NCBI RefSeq assembly: GCF_014648355.1 | Contig: NZ_BMQY01000010.1 | Coordinates: 158,684-222,683 of the forward strand | Source of the DNA: Couchioplanes azureus | Lineage (GTDB): Bacteria > Actinomycetota > Actinomycetes > Mycobacteriales > Micromonosporaceae | Length of the DNA stretch: 64,000 bases | Direction: 5' to 3' | Shown: piece after piece, positions 1 to 9,076 of the stretch | Numbering within the stretch: position 1 is the first letter of the stretch | Layout: every line of letters starts with the position of its first letter | Translations under genes and position numbers: made by a program | The notes under the pieces: model-generated | The model's input: the letters and a program-made list of their open reading frames with translations, nothing else | Database searches by the model: none | Told to the model about the DNA's origin: nothing

Positions 1-82
1 CCAGCACGACGGGCGGCCACACCTGATGATTTCCCAGCGTCAGGGCCTTGGCGGAGGGTGCGAGAGTCACGTCGTCGAGCAT
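1..82 (-). CDS. dusB: tRNA-dihydrouridine synthase DusB, N-terminus only (cut by left edge)
   Basis: The reverse strand reads from an ATG at 82 (alternative GTG at 70) and stays open to the edge, giving about 27 residues. They include a LTLG segment followed by VWPPVVL. In the DusB family this segment leads directly into the FMN-binding APMAG motif, which would lie just beyond the edge. The family reduces uridine to dihydrouridine in tRNA with an FMN cofactor. The assignment rests on this short N-terminal signature plus position: dusB beside glyS is a common actinobacterial arrangement. The rest of the gene is not visible. Confidence 0.72.
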   Translation of the reverse strand, partial: MLDDVTLAPSAKALTLGNHQVWPPVVL

Positions 83-188
83 GGCACAGCCCTTTCCCGG
101 CGGGAAAACCGGAAAGATCTACGGATCCGGTTCGGCGCGCCGATCGCAGACGGAGCTTGCCCGTCTCCAGAGCCAGGACTCCGCCTTC

Positions 189-1805
189 ATGATCACTCGC
201 GCACCGCGCTCCGCCGCGTCGCTGCTGTCCGCCGCAATCCTCGCCACCGGTGCACTGAGCGGGGCCGCCCTCGCCCCCGCGCCCGCCTACGCCGCCGGTG
301 TGGCCACCGCCGTCCCGCTCAGGTTCGTCCTGCCGACCGTGGACAAGGCGACGGACGTGCTGGCCGTCGGCGGCAACGTCTGGGTGGCCGCGGGCAACGG
401 CGTTCTCATCGCCTCGCCGTCCGGCACGGTCGGGGCGCCGGTGAACGGGCTGCTCGGAGCGAAGGCGCTCACGCTGAGCCCGGACGGGCAGAGCGTCTAC
501 GTCTCCGCGTCCACCGGCTCGAAGATCTTCCAGCTCTCCACGTCCGGTGCGGTCCTGGGCTCTTGGACGGCCCAGAACTGCCCGGGCGAGTCGGCCGTCG
601 CCGGCGGGGCGCTCTACTACGTGTACGGCTGCGCCGGAGCGACCGCCGGCATCGCCCGGCTGGACCTCTCCACGCACGAGGACAAGAGCGTGCTGACCAA
701 GAACCTCATCGGCATGACGGCCGCCGGTGAGACGCTGGTCACGTACACCACCGGGGGCCAGTTGACGTCCTTCGCGATCGGCGCCGACGGAGGCCTGACC
801 GAGCAGGCCGACAAGTTCACCAGCACCACCTACGACGCGGCGCTCTCGCCCGACGGCACCCAGCTGATCACCACGGACTACGGCAACGGCTACGGCGTGG
901 CCCGCTACGACAGCGCGACGCTGACACCGGCCGGCACCTTCGAGACCGGGGCGTACCCGAACGCCGTCGCCTGGTCCCCGGACGGCACCAAGTTCGCCGG
1001 GATCCTGGACGCCAGTTACGAGACGTCGCCGGTGCACGTCTTCTCCGCGCAGGACGGCGCGGTGCTCACCCGCGCGACCAACGCCGGCACCACGACCTAC
1101 CAGAGCCTGGCGCACGAGGCGTCCTGGTCCGCGGACGGTCGGTACATCTACTCGCTGGCGCAGGGCTACACCGGCAACCCGTCGCTCGTGGTGACGCCCG
1201 CCGCCGGCCAGGCCAAGGCCCCGGTCACCGTCGCCGTCAAGGCGGCCTCCGCCTACGGCAGGAACCTCACGGTCACCGTGCGCACGACGAACCGCCCCGG
1301 TGCCCGGGTGACCGTGACCGTGACCCAGAACGGCACGGCCACCAAGAAGAGCCTCACGACCGACAAGAGCGGCGTCGCCACCTTGTCGCTCGCGGCGAGG
1401 GCCAGTGGCACCGTCACCGCGCGCACCGCGGGTGACCTGTCCTATCTGGCCGCGTCGGCGACGGCGAGGTTCAGCACGCCGTCCGTGGTGACCGCCAAGC
1501 TGACCGGTCAGGCGAGGACGAGGAGCGGTGTGGCCCAGTACACGTCGTACTCGAAGGTCCGGCTGAACATCCAGACCCTGCCGAAACACCGCGGCAAGGT
1601 GACCATCTCCCTTCAGCACCGCAGCGGCGGCACCTGGAAGACCGATCAGAAGGGCACCGTGCTCACCGCCACCGACGGCACGGTGCAGATCCTGCTGACG
1701 GGGGGCCGCAAGAAGGTGACCTTCCGCTTCGTGGTCAAGGCCGTCGCCGACTCGGTCGCCGGAGCCTCCCCCACCGTGATCTCGCAGTCCCTCATCGTCA
1801 ACTGA
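189..1805 (+). CDS. secreted beta-propeller / Ig-like repeat protein
   Basis: This is a 538-residue exported protein. The chosen ATG at 189 gives a basic start, a hydrophobic stretch and a signal-peptidase site near residue 37 (PAYA-AG); longer starts would bury this signal peptide. Residues of about 40-360 contain repeated SPDG and SADG turns, as in WD40/YVTN-type beta-propellers. The C-terminal 170 residues are Thr/Val-rich beta-strand modules that look like two Ig-like/bacterial-surface domains. It has no membrane anchor or sorting signal. It is divergent from dusB and convergent with glyS. It could bind a surface ligand or act as an adhesin-like scaffold; no enzymatic motif is visible and the substrate is unknown. 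Confidence 0.75.
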   Translation: MITRAPRSAASLLSAAILATGALSGAALAPAPAYAAGVATAVPLRFVLPTVDKATDVLAVGGNVWVAAGNGVLIASPSGTVGAPVNGLLGAKALTLSPDGQSVYVSASTGSKIFQLSTSGAVLGSWTAQNCPGESAVAGGALYYVYGCAGATAGIARLDLSTHEDKSVLTKNLIGMTAAGETLVTYTTGGQLTSFAIGADGGLTEQADKFTSTTYDAALSPDGTQLITTDYGNGYGVARYDSATLTPAGTFETGAYPNAVAWSPDGTKFAGILDASYETSPVHVFSAQDGAVLTRATNAGTTTYQSLAHEASWSADGRYIYSLAQGYTGNPSLVVTPAAGQAKAPVTVAVKAASAYGRNLTVTVRTTNRPGARVTVTVTQNGTATKKSLTTDKSGVATLSLAARASGTVTARTAGDLSYLAASATARFSTPSVVTAKLTGQARTRSGVAQYTSYSKVRLNIQTLPKHRGKVTISLQHRSGGTWKTDQKGTVLTATDGTVQILLTGGRKKVTFRFVVKAVADSVAGASPTVISQSLIVN

Positions 1806-1807
1806 GC

Positions 1808-1839
1808 CGTGGCGCCGCCCGCGAGCGGGCGGCGCCACG
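1808..1839. terminator. bidirectional hairpin terminator between the secreted protein gene and glyS
   Basis: A perfect 14-bp GC-rich stem (1808-1821 with 1826-1839) closes a CGAG tetraloop. It begins three bases after the upstream stop codon and lies between convergent genes, so it can stop transcription from both sides. There is no strong U-tract, as is usual for actinobacterial terminators. Confidence 0.75.
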
Positions 1840-1848
1840 TCCTTCGCG

Positions 1849-3228
<1,380 letters not shown>

Positions 3229-3285
3229 GTTCCTCCTACGCCGGCTGGTTGTCGGCGGGGACGTGTGGCGGACAAAATGAGGAGA

Positions 3286-3852
3286 TTACCCCTCGATACT
3301 GCACACCTCGAAACCGCCCGTCCGGGGGTTCTGCGCCAGGTACGCCTCCAGCCGGTCGGTGGAGCCGTCGGCGTAGGTGACCTCGACGGGCGCGGACAGC
3401 CGGACGGGGTTGAGGTCACCGACGTCGTAGTCGGTGATCGGCTCCCGGGAGGTGGCCTCGCTGGTGAACTCCGCCTCGGTCGTGCTGTCCTTGGCGTCCT
3501 GGCACAGCATGTCGTAGGCGCTGTGCCAGCGCCGCTCGCGCAGCGCGTCGAGGTAGTCGCTGACCACGACGTCGGCCTGCTCGTTGAGCGCGCGGGTGGC
3601 CACGGTGGTGAGCCCGACGGTGGCGGCCGCGCCGCCGCCGAGGACCAGCACCAGCGCCCCGACGCCGAGGCCCACTCCGAGGCCGACCCGCCGGCCACGG
3701 CCCTCGACCGGCGGCGCCGGGAAGGGCGGCACGACTCCCGGCCCGGGCGGCGGCCCGGGCGCCTCGATCCCGCCCGGTCCCGCAGGGGCCGGCGCCGGTG
3801 CCGAGACGGCCGGCCCGGGGAAGGCGGGCGCGGAGTCACCGAGGGTGGTCAT
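3286..3852 (-). CDS. proline-rich single-pass membrane protein with NTF2-like extracytoplasmic domain
   Basis: This 188-residue protein has three parts. Residues 1-50 are Pro/Ala/Gly-rich and probably cytoplasmic. One transmembrane helix follows at about 55-80. A C-terminal domain of about 105 residues (VVSDYLDALRERRW...) has the spacing of NTF2-like domains found behind such anchors in actinobacteria. Two cysteines in that domain (in the MLCQD and EVCSIE contexts) could form a disulfide. The start is the ATG at 3852; upstream in-frame codons lie in sequence that looks non-coding. It sits upstream of glyS on the same strand, 57 bases apart. The function is unknown. Confidence 0.7.
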   Translation of the reverse strand: MTTLGDSAPAFPGPAVSAPAPAPAGPGGIEAPGPPPGPGVVPPFPAPPVEGRGRRVGLGVGLGVGALVLVLGGGAAATVGLTTVATRALNEQADVVVSDYLDALRERRWHSAYDMLCQDAKDSTTEAEFTSEATSREPITDYDVGDLNPVRLSAPVEVTYADGSTDRLEAYLAQNPRTGGFEVCSIEG

Positions 3853-3869
3853 GCGAGCAAGCCTACGGC

Positions 3870-4211
3870 TCAGCGCCAGGGTTCGGCGGCGCGGTCGCTG
3901 GCGCTGGCGACGACGCCGGCCCCGGGCTCGGCCGCGGCGAGCGTCTCGAACGCCGACGGCTCGTCGAGCGACTCGGACAGCAGCGGTGTGGCGTGCACCT
4001 TGACGTCGAATCTGCCCAGCGCCCGGCGGTACGCTCCGACGGACTCCCATTCGGTGACCAGGGTCCAGTAGGCGGGGTCGTCCAGCGCGCGGGTGAGCCG
4101 TCCGGAGGTGTATCCGGTGCTCGCCGCGAGGGCGGCGAGGGCGGCGTGCGCCCGTTCGACGAACGGGTCCTGCAGGTCGGCGGGGACGACGAAGCGGTTG
4201 AGCACCAGCAT
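3870..4211 (-). CDS. antibiotic biosynthesis monooxygenase (ABM)-domain protein
   Basis: This is a 113-residue single-domain protein with the ferredoxin-like ABM fold pattern: a first strand MLVLNRFVV, a helix rich in Ala and charged residues, GYTSGRLTRALDD, then WTLVTEWES and a C-terminal helix. Family members include small monooxygenases and haem-degrading enzymes, but many are of unknown activity. The ATG at 4211 is preferred because longer reading frames overlap the divergent gene that starts at 4245. The 33-bp divergent spacer leaves little room for promoters, so one of the two genes may be transcribed from within the other. No specific substrate can be named. Confidence 0.72.
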   Translation of the reverse strand: MLVLNRFVVPADLQDPFVERAHAALAALAASTGYTSGRLTRALDDPAYWTLVTEWESVGAYRRALGRFDVKVHATPLLSESLDEPSAFETLAAAEPGAGVVASASDRAAEPWR

Positions 4212-4244
4212 GACGTGAGCGTACGCACCAGGAAGGAACCCGAC

Positions 4245-4487
4245 GTGACCGTGTTGCGCAGGCTGGCCGGCGTGAACCCGACGACCGCGTTCGTCGCCGC
4301 CCTGGTGGTGCTGCTCGCGGGCCTGTTCCTGCCGGGCATCGTGGGTGCGGCGGTGCTGGTCGTGCTGGGCGCCGCGCTGGCCACGCTGACCTTCACGACG
4401 TGGCCGGTGCAGCCGCCCGCGCTGCGCACCGTACGGGTGATTCTGCTGGCCCTGCTCTTCGTGGCGGCGGTGGCCAAGGCGCTCTGA
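4245..4487 (+). CDS. small two-helix membrane protein (possibly DUF6703-like)
   Basis: This is an 80-residue protein with a GTG start preceded by a good Shine-Dalgarno sequence (AGGAAGGAA at 4230-4238). A short amphipathic N-terminus with NPTTAF precedes two or three hydrophobic helices (about 16-35, 36-50 and 62-78) linked by a WPVQPP turn. The composition resembles small actinobacterial membrane proteins of the DUF6703 type; that family link is an inference from memory of the pattern. It is followed after 48 bases by znuA, but the Zur-box-like site between them suggests separate control. Confidence 0.65.
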   Translation: MTVLRRLAGVNPTTAFVAALVVLLAGLFLPGIVGAAVLVVLGAALATLTFTTWPVQPPALRTVRVILLALLFVAAVAKAL

Positions 4488-4498
4488 CCCATGCGCTT

Positions 4499-4520
4499 TT
4501 GACAATCATTACCATTATCG
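4499..4520 (+). promoter_or_regulatory. candidate Zur operator upstream of znuA
   Basis: This AT-rich stretch in a GC-rich region contains an imperfect palindrome (4501-4519) with half-sites GACAAT and ATTATC around a central CATTACC, like the Zur boxes of actinobacteria (AATGATTNTCATT-type). It lies 16 bases before the preferred znuA start, where bound Zur would block initiation. The operon it would control encodes Zur itself, which fits zinc-dependent autoregulation. Confidence 0.7.
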
Positions 4521-4535
4521 CGCATGGTAGGTGCT

Positions 4536-5486
4536 ATGCCGCTCCGCCGATTCCTCGCCGTGTCCGCCGCCGCGCTGCTCCTCGGCGCGACCAGCGCCTG
4601 CGGACAGGAGGCGAACGGATCGAGCGGCGGGCGGCTCGATGTGGTGACGGCGTTCTATCCGCTGAAGTTCCTGGCCGAGCGCGTCGGCGGCGACGCCGTG
4701 CGGGTCAGCCAGCTCACCAAGCCCGGTGCCGAGCCGCACGACGTGGAGCTCACCGTCCGCCAGGTCGCCGAGATTAGCGACGCCGCCCTGGTGGTCTATC
4801 TGCGGGGTTTCCAGCCGGCCGTGGACCAGGCCGTGGCGCAGCGGTCGAAGCGGGGGTTCGACGCGGGTGAGGAGGTCGAGCTGCTCCCGGCCGGCGAGCA
4901 CGACCACGAAGCCGGCGAGGAGCACCAGGAGGGTGCCGGGCACGAGGGTGACGAGCACGCCGAGGGCGGCACCGATCCGCACGTCTGGCTCGATCCCGCG
5001 CGCTACGCGGCCATCGCCGACGCGCTCGCCGTACGGCTCGGCACGATCGATCCCGAGCGCGCCGCGGCCTACACCGAGCGCGCCCGTACCCTGCACGCCG
5101 AGCTGGACGCGCTGAACGGCGAGTACGCCGCCAAGCTGAAGACGTGCGCGCGCCGCGAGTTCGTGACCAGCCACACCGCATTCCACTACCTCGCCGACCG
5201 GTACTCCCTGAAGGAGATCGGCATCACCGGCATCACCCCCGAGACCGAGCCCTCCCCGCAGCGCCTGGCGGAGGTCGCCGAGCGCGCGAAGGCCACCGGT
5301 GCCACGACGATCTTCTTCGAGACGCTGGTCAGCCCCAAGGTCGCCGAGACCGTGGCGCGCGAGGCCGGGGTCGGGACCGCCGTCCTCGACCCCATCGAGG
5401 GTGTCGACGAGAGCCGGGCGGACTATTTTTCCGTCATGCGCGCCAACCTGACCGCCCTCGCCACAGCGCTGGGCTGCTCGTCGTGA
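4536..5486 (+). CDS. znuA: zinc ABC transporter substrate-binding lipoprotein
   Basis: ZnuA captures Zn2+ outside the membrane and delivers it to ZnuB/ZnuC. The protein (316 residues from the ATG at 4536, which has GGTAGG just upstream; ATG at 4524 is an alternative) has a lipoprotein-type signal with Cys22. Cluster A-I metal ligands are visible: His68 in GAEPHDVE, His149 in DPHVWLDP and His213 in TSHTAFHYLADRY, plus a late acidic ligand near LDPIEGVDE. Residues 121-145 form a His/Asp/Glu-rich loop diagnostic of zinc-specific rather than manganese-specific members. It is first in a tightly packed operon behind a Zur-box-like site. Confidence 0.9.
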   Translation: MPLRRFLAVSAAALLLGATSACGQEANGSSGGRLDVVTAFYPLKFLAERVGGDAVRVSQLTKPGAEPHDVELTVRQVAEISDAALVVYLRGFQPAVDQAVAQRSKRGFDAGEEVELLPAGEHDHEAGEEHQEGAGHEGDEHAEGGTDPHVWLDPARYAAIADALAVRLGTIDPERAAAYTERARTLHAELDALNGEYAAKLKTCARREFVTSHTAFHYLADRYSLKEIGITGITPETEPSPQRLAEVAERAKATGATTIFFETLVSPKVAETVAREAGVGTAVLDPIEGVDESRADYFSVMRANLTALATALGCSS

Positions 5487-6262
5487 GCGTCGTCGCCGTC
5501 CGGCACGCCGCGGTCGCGTACGTCGGCCGTCCCGTCCTGCACGACGTCTCCCTCGACGTCGCCCACGGCCAGGTCGTCGCGATCCTCGGCGCCAACGGCT
5601 CGGGCAAGTCGACGCTGATCCGTACGGTCCTCGGCCTGGTGCCGCTGGCCGGTGGCGAGATCGAGCTGTTCGGCACCCCGCAGCGCCGCTTCCGGGCGTG
5701 GGCGCGGATCGGCTACGTGCCGCAACGGATGGGTGCCGGCAGCGGCGTGCCCGCCACGGTCGGCGAGGTCGTGGCCTCCGGGCGGCTGGCCCGGCGCGGC
5801 ATCTTCCGGCCCGCCCGCGCCGCCGACCGGGCCGCGGTCCGCGCGGCGTTGGAGGACGTGGGCCTGCTGGAGCGGATCGGCGACCCGGTCGCCACCCTCT
5901 CCGGCGGCCAGCAGCAGCGCACGCTGATCGCCCGGGCCCTCGCCGGGCGCCCCGACCTGCTCGTCCTCGACGAGCCGACGGCCGGGGTCGACGCGGCGAG
6001 CCAGGAGGCGTTCGCGGACGCCCTGCGCCGCTTCGGCGAGCGCGGCGGCACGGTGCTGCTCGTCGCGCACGAGCTGGGCCCGCTGGAGCCGCTGATCGAC
6101 AGGGCCGTCGTCGTGCACGACGGGCGGATCGCCTACGAGGGACGGGTCCCGGAGCCTGCCGGGCACCACGCGCATCCCGGTCACGATCACGTCCACCCGC
6201 ACGCGGACCCCGAGGACTCCGGAATCTGCGTGGCACCCACGGATCGGATGCCGGCGAACTGA
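5483..6262 (+). CDS. znuC: zinc ABC transporter ATP-binding protein
   Basis: This is the cytoplasmic ATPase of the zinc importer, 259 residues. The GTG start at 5483 overlaps the znuA stop by 4 bases (GTGA). Walker A GANGSGKST, signature LSGGQQQR, Walker B LVLDEPTAGVD and the H-loop VAHEL are all intact. An unusual His-rich C-terminal tail (HHAHPGHDHVHPHAD, about residues 228-242) could bind zinc on the cytoplasmic side. Such tails are seen in some metal-transport ATPases, but the role here is inference. Confidence 0.9.
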   Translation: MSVVAVRHAAVAYVGRPVLHDVSLDVAHGQVVAILGANGSGKSTLIRTVLGLVPLAGGEIELFGTPQRRFRAWARIGYVPQRMGAGSGVPATVGEVVASGRLARRGIFRPARAADRAAVRAALEDVGLLERIGDPVATLSGGQQQRTLIARALAGRPDLLVLDEPTAGVDAASQEAFADALRRFGERGGTVLLVAHELGPLEPLIDRAVVVHDGRIAYEGRVPEPAGHHAHPGHDHVHPHADPEDSGICVAPTDRMPAN

Positions 6263-6263
6263 G

Positions 6264-7145
6264 ATGAACCTCCTGCTGCACGACCTCGTCCTCCTGCCGC
6301 TGGCCGGCGCGCTGGTCATCGGACTGACCGCGCCCGCGCTCGGCATCTACCTGGTGCAGCGCCGGCTGTCGCTGATCGGCGACGGCATCGGCCACGTGGC
6401 GCTGACCGGCGTCGGCGTCGGCTTGCTGCTGGATCACCACCCGGTCGTCACCGCGGTCGTGGTGGCCGTGCTCGGGGCCGTCGCCGTCGAGCTGGTCCGC
6501 GAGCGTGGGCGCACCTCCGGCGACCTGGCCCTGGCCCTGCTCTTCTACGGCGGCATCGCCGGCGGGGTGGTGCTGGTCGGGCTCTCCGAGGACAGCAGCA
6601 ACGCCAACCTCATGCAGTATCTGTTCGGCTCGCTGACCACCACGTCCGGGCCGGAGCTGACGGTGATCGCGATTCTCGGCGCCGCCGTGCTGCTCACCAC
6701 GCTGGGGCTGCGCCCGGCGCTGTTCGCGGTCTGCAACGACGAGGAGTACGCGCGGGTCTCCGGCCTGCCCGTCCGTACGCTCAACCTGGTGCTCGCCGTG
6801 ACCACCGCCGTGACCGTCACGATCGCCATGCGCACCGTCGGCCTGCTGCTGGTCAGCGCCCTGATGGTGGTGCCGGTGGCGGCGGCCCAGCAGGTCACCC
6901 GGGGCTTCCGCACCACGATGGCGACGGCCATGACCATCGGCGTCGTCGCCGCCGCGACCGGCGTGCTGGCCTCGGTGCAGCTGGACACGGCACCGGGCGC
7001 GACCATCGTCATCGTGGCCATCGCCATCTTCGTCGCGCTGACCGCCGCGGGCGGCGCCTGGCGGACGCTGCGCAGGATGCCCGCGCAAAGACGGGCCGAG
7101 CATGCCGAACCGCCGGACGTCGTGCTCGGCGCCGGGGCCCGGTGA
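6264..7145 (+). CDS. znuB: zinc ABC transporter permease
   Basis: This is a 293-residue integral membrane permease of the ABC-3 family with about eight hydrophobic helices. It has the family sequence GIYLVQRRLSLIGDGIGHVALTG-like region near residue 30, where the conserved DGIGHV forms the contact with the ATPase. It starts one base after the znuC stop and overlaps the next gene by 4 bases, so the operon is translationally coupled. The C-terminal 25 residues are charged and cytoplasmic. Confidence 0.9.
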   Translation: MNLLLHDLVLLPLAGALVIGLTAPALGIYLVQRRLSLIGDGIGHVALTGVGVGLLLDHHPVVTAVVVAVLGAVAVELVRERGRTSGDLALALLFYGGIAGGVVLVGLSEDSSNANLMQYLFGSLTTTSGPELTVIAILGAAVLLTTLGLRPALFAVCNDEEYARVSGLPVRTLNLVLAVTTAVTVTIAMRTVGLLLVSALMVVPVAAAQQVTRGFRTTMATAMTIGVVAAATGVLASVQLDTAPGATIVIVAIAIFVALTAAGGAWRTLRRMPAQRRAEHAEPPDVVLGAGAR

Positions 7146-7459
7146 GCAACCCCGCCGTGGCCGGGCAGTCCGCGGCGTACGAGGCGTTCGAGGCGGCCGC
7201 CGAGCTGCTGCGGGCGCTGTCCACGCCGATCCGGGTGGCGATCGTCGCCGAGCTGGGCGGCGGCGAGCGGTGCGTGCACGAGCTGGTCGAGAAGCTGGGT
7301 GTGTCGCAGCCGCTGGTTTCCCAGCATCTGCGGGTGCTGCGGGGCGCGGGGGTGGTCCGGGGTGCCCGCCGCGGACGCGAGATCGCATACTCACTCGTGG
7401 ACGAACACGTCGCGCACATCGTCGCCGATGCGGTGAGCCACGCGAGGGAGGGAACATGA
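7142..7459 (+). CDS. ArsR/SmtB-family zinc-sensing repressor
   Basis: This is a 105-residue winged-helix repressor with a GTG start that overlaps znuB by 4 bases. The recognition helix region is VSQPLVSQHLRVL. The last helix reads VDEHVAHIVADAVSHARE, which contains Asp-x-His-x10-His-x2-Glu. This is exactly the alpha-5 metal site of SmtB/CzrA-type zinc (or cobalt) sensors. Lying between the zinc permease and zur, it probably acts as a second zinc sensor, perhaps releasing efflux genes elsewhere or the operon itself. Its targets cannot be told from this window. Confidence 0.85.
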   Translation: MSNPAVAGQSAAYEAFEAAAELLRALSTPIRVAIVAELGGGERCVHELVEKLGVSQPLVSQHLRVLRGAGVVRGARRGREIAYSLVDEHVAHIVADAVSHAREGT

Positions 7460-7863
7460 CGGACGACGGGACCATTGTTCGCAACACCCGGCAGCGCGCG
7501 GCGGTCCGTGAGCTCCTCGCGGACTGCGAGGGCTTCCACAGCGCCCAGGACCTGCACGCCATCCTGCGCGACCGGGGCGAGCGGGTGGGACTGACCACCG
7601 TCTACCGCACGCTGCAGGGCCTCGCCGACGCGGGCGAGATCGACGTGATGCGCCCGCCCGGCGGCGAGCACCTCTACCGCCGGTGCAGCGAGGGCCACCA
7701 TCACCATCTGGTCTGCCGCTCCTGCGGGCGTACGGTCGAGGTCGAGGGCCCGGCGGTGGAGACCTGGGCCGACAAGGTCGCCGGTCAGCACGGCTTCGTC
7801 GACGTCTCGCACACCATGGAGATCTTCGGCAGGTGTCCGGAGTGCGCGGCCAAGCGAAGCTAG
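7456..7863 (+). CDS. zur: zinc uptake regulator Zur (Fur family)
   Basis: This is a 135-residue Fur-family repressor with an ATGA overlap to the ArsR gene. The winged-helix half (residues 1-80) has the family motif GLTTVYRTLQ. The dimerisation half has the EHLYRRC and GHHHHLVCRSCG segments and a final CPEC, giving two CxxC pairs for the structural zinc, with the clustered histidines as regulatory ligands. The position as last gene of a znu operon behind a Zur-box-like site identifies it as Zur rather than Fur or PerR. With zinc bound it should repress the operon. Confidence 0.9.
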   Translation: MTDDGTIVRNTRQRAAVRELLADCEGFHSAQDLHAILRDRGERVGLTTVYRTLQGLADAGEIDVMRPPGGEHLYRRCSEGHHHHLVCRSCGRTVEVEGPAVETWADKVAGQHGFVDVSHTMEIFGRCPECAAKRS

Positions 7864-7887
7864 CCGGTCCGTGGGAGGCTGGCGCGC

Positions 7888-8499
7888 GTGAAGATGTACG
7901 CCGACCGGCTGCCCACCGCCGTCCGCCAGCTCCTCACCGACATCCTGGTCGTGCTCTGGGTCTACTGCTGGATCCGGGCCGGCCTCTGGGCGCACGACAT
8001 GGTGGAGAGACTCGCCGTGCCCGGGCGCAAACTGCAGGAGGCCGGCACCGCCATCGCGGGCAACCTCGGCGACATCGGCGGCAAGGTCGGTCGGGTCCCG
8101 CTCGTGGGTGACGAGCTGACCTCACCCTTCTCCGGCGCGGCGGACGCGGCCGGCGGTCTGGCCGAGGCCGGCCGCCAGCAACAGGAGATCGTCGGCGACC
8201 TCGCGCTGACCGTCGCGCTGCTGATCGTCGCGGTCCCGCTGGCGCTGGTGCTCTTCGGCTGGTTGCCGCTGCGGCTGCGCTGGATGCGCCGCGCCGGGGT
8301 GGCCGCCCGGGTCCGCGACGAGCCGGCCGGCCGGGAGCTGCTGGCGCTGCGGGCGCTCGCCGGCCGTCCCCTCGGCGAGCTGACGAAGCTCGGCCCGGAC
8401 ATCGCCCGGTCCTGGCGCACCGGCGACGCCGCCGCCGTCGACGCGCTGGCCGCGCTGGAGCTGCGCGGGCTCGGGCTCAGGAGCGCGCGGCCGCGTTAG
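7888..8499 (+). CDS. membrane protein of unknown function with two helices
   Basis: This is a 203-residue protein with a GTG start at 7888 and GGGAGGC a few bases before it. One hydrophobic helix lies at about residues 13-35 and another at about 105-130. Between them is an Ala/Gly-rich loop (TAIAGNLGDIGG, LVGDELTSPFSGAADAAGG) that could be extracytoplasmic. The C-terminal 70 residues are Arg/Leu-rich and soluble. It follows zur after 24 bases and could be cotranscribed, although nothing links it to zinc. Its end overlaps the convergent gene at 8477. No family recognised with certainty. Confidence 0.65.
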   Translation: MKMYADRLPTAVRQLLTDILVVLWVYCWIRAGLWAHDMVERLAVPGRKLQEAGTAIAGNLGDIGGKVGRVPLVGDELTSPFSGAADAAGGLAEAGRQQQEIVGDLALTVALLIVAVPLALVLFGWLPLRLRWMRRAGVAARVRDEPAGRELLALRALAGRPLGELTKLGPDIARSWRTGDAAAVDALAALELRGLGLRSARPR

Positions 8500-9022
8500 G
8501 CTCCGCGGCGTCCCGCGCGAACTCCTCGTCCTCCTGCTCGGCGTCCTCGTCGAGCCAGGTGCGCTTGGCGAACGGGATGGCCGCCCAGAACGTCAGGAAG
8601 TAGGCGGCGGCGACCGCGGTGAGCACGATGGCGACCCAGAAGTTCAGCAGGTAGTCGGTGATGAGCAGGATGCTGCTGACCATCGAGATCAGCATGAAGG
8701 CCAGGCCGCCGGTCGCCATGCGGTGCGAGTACCGGACCAGCTCCGGCTTGCGGCCCTGCCGGAACAGGGCCCGGTGGAAGGCGACCGGCGAGATGATCAT
8801 CGCGGTGGCGAACGCCGCCGTGATGAGCGCGACCAGGTAGGTGTCCTTCTGGAACTCGGTCACCCGGGGGAAGCCGTTGCTGAACGGCAGCGTCAGCAGG
8901 AACGCGAAGAGGATCTGCACACCGGTCTGGGCGACGCGCAGCTCCTGCAGGAGATCCGCGAAATTCCGGTCCCAGCGCTGCTTTTCCGACTCGTGTTTCA
9001 TCCGCGGCTTCTCGGCGGCCAT
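8477..9022 (-). CDS. DUF6328-type membrane protein
   Basis: This is a 181-residue protein with an N-terminal amphipathic segment (RWDRNFADLLQELRVAQTG) and four hydrophobic helices at about residues 33-50, 62-82, 103-122 and 127-150. It ends in an acidic C-terminal tail (DEDAEQEDEE). This layout and the ELRVAQTGVQILFAFLL stretch match actinobacterial DUF6328 proteins, whose function is unknown. The last 23 bases overlap the convergent gene ending at 8499, so the two messages are partly antisense to each other. Confidence 0.75.
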   Translation of the reverse strand: MAAEKPRMKHESEKQRWDRNFADLLQELRVAQTGVQILFAFLLTLPFSNGFPRVTEFQKDTYLVALITAAFATAMIISPVAFHRALFRQGRKPELVRYSHRMATGGLAFMLISMVSSILLITDYLLNFWVAIVLTAVAAAYFLTFWAAIPFAKRTWLDEDAEQEDEEFARDAAEPNAAARS

Positions 9023-9076
9023 CCGGGCGACTCCTGTTCGTCAACTGGCGCACCGCATGCCCGCTCGGCGAGAACG

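Noticed and set aside
4515..7598. 1027-codon open frame on the minus strand across the zinc operon
   Set aside because: It is the antisense shadow of znuA-znuC-znuB-arsR, is Arg/Pro/Gly-rich without domains, and the plus-strand genes have clear family motifs.
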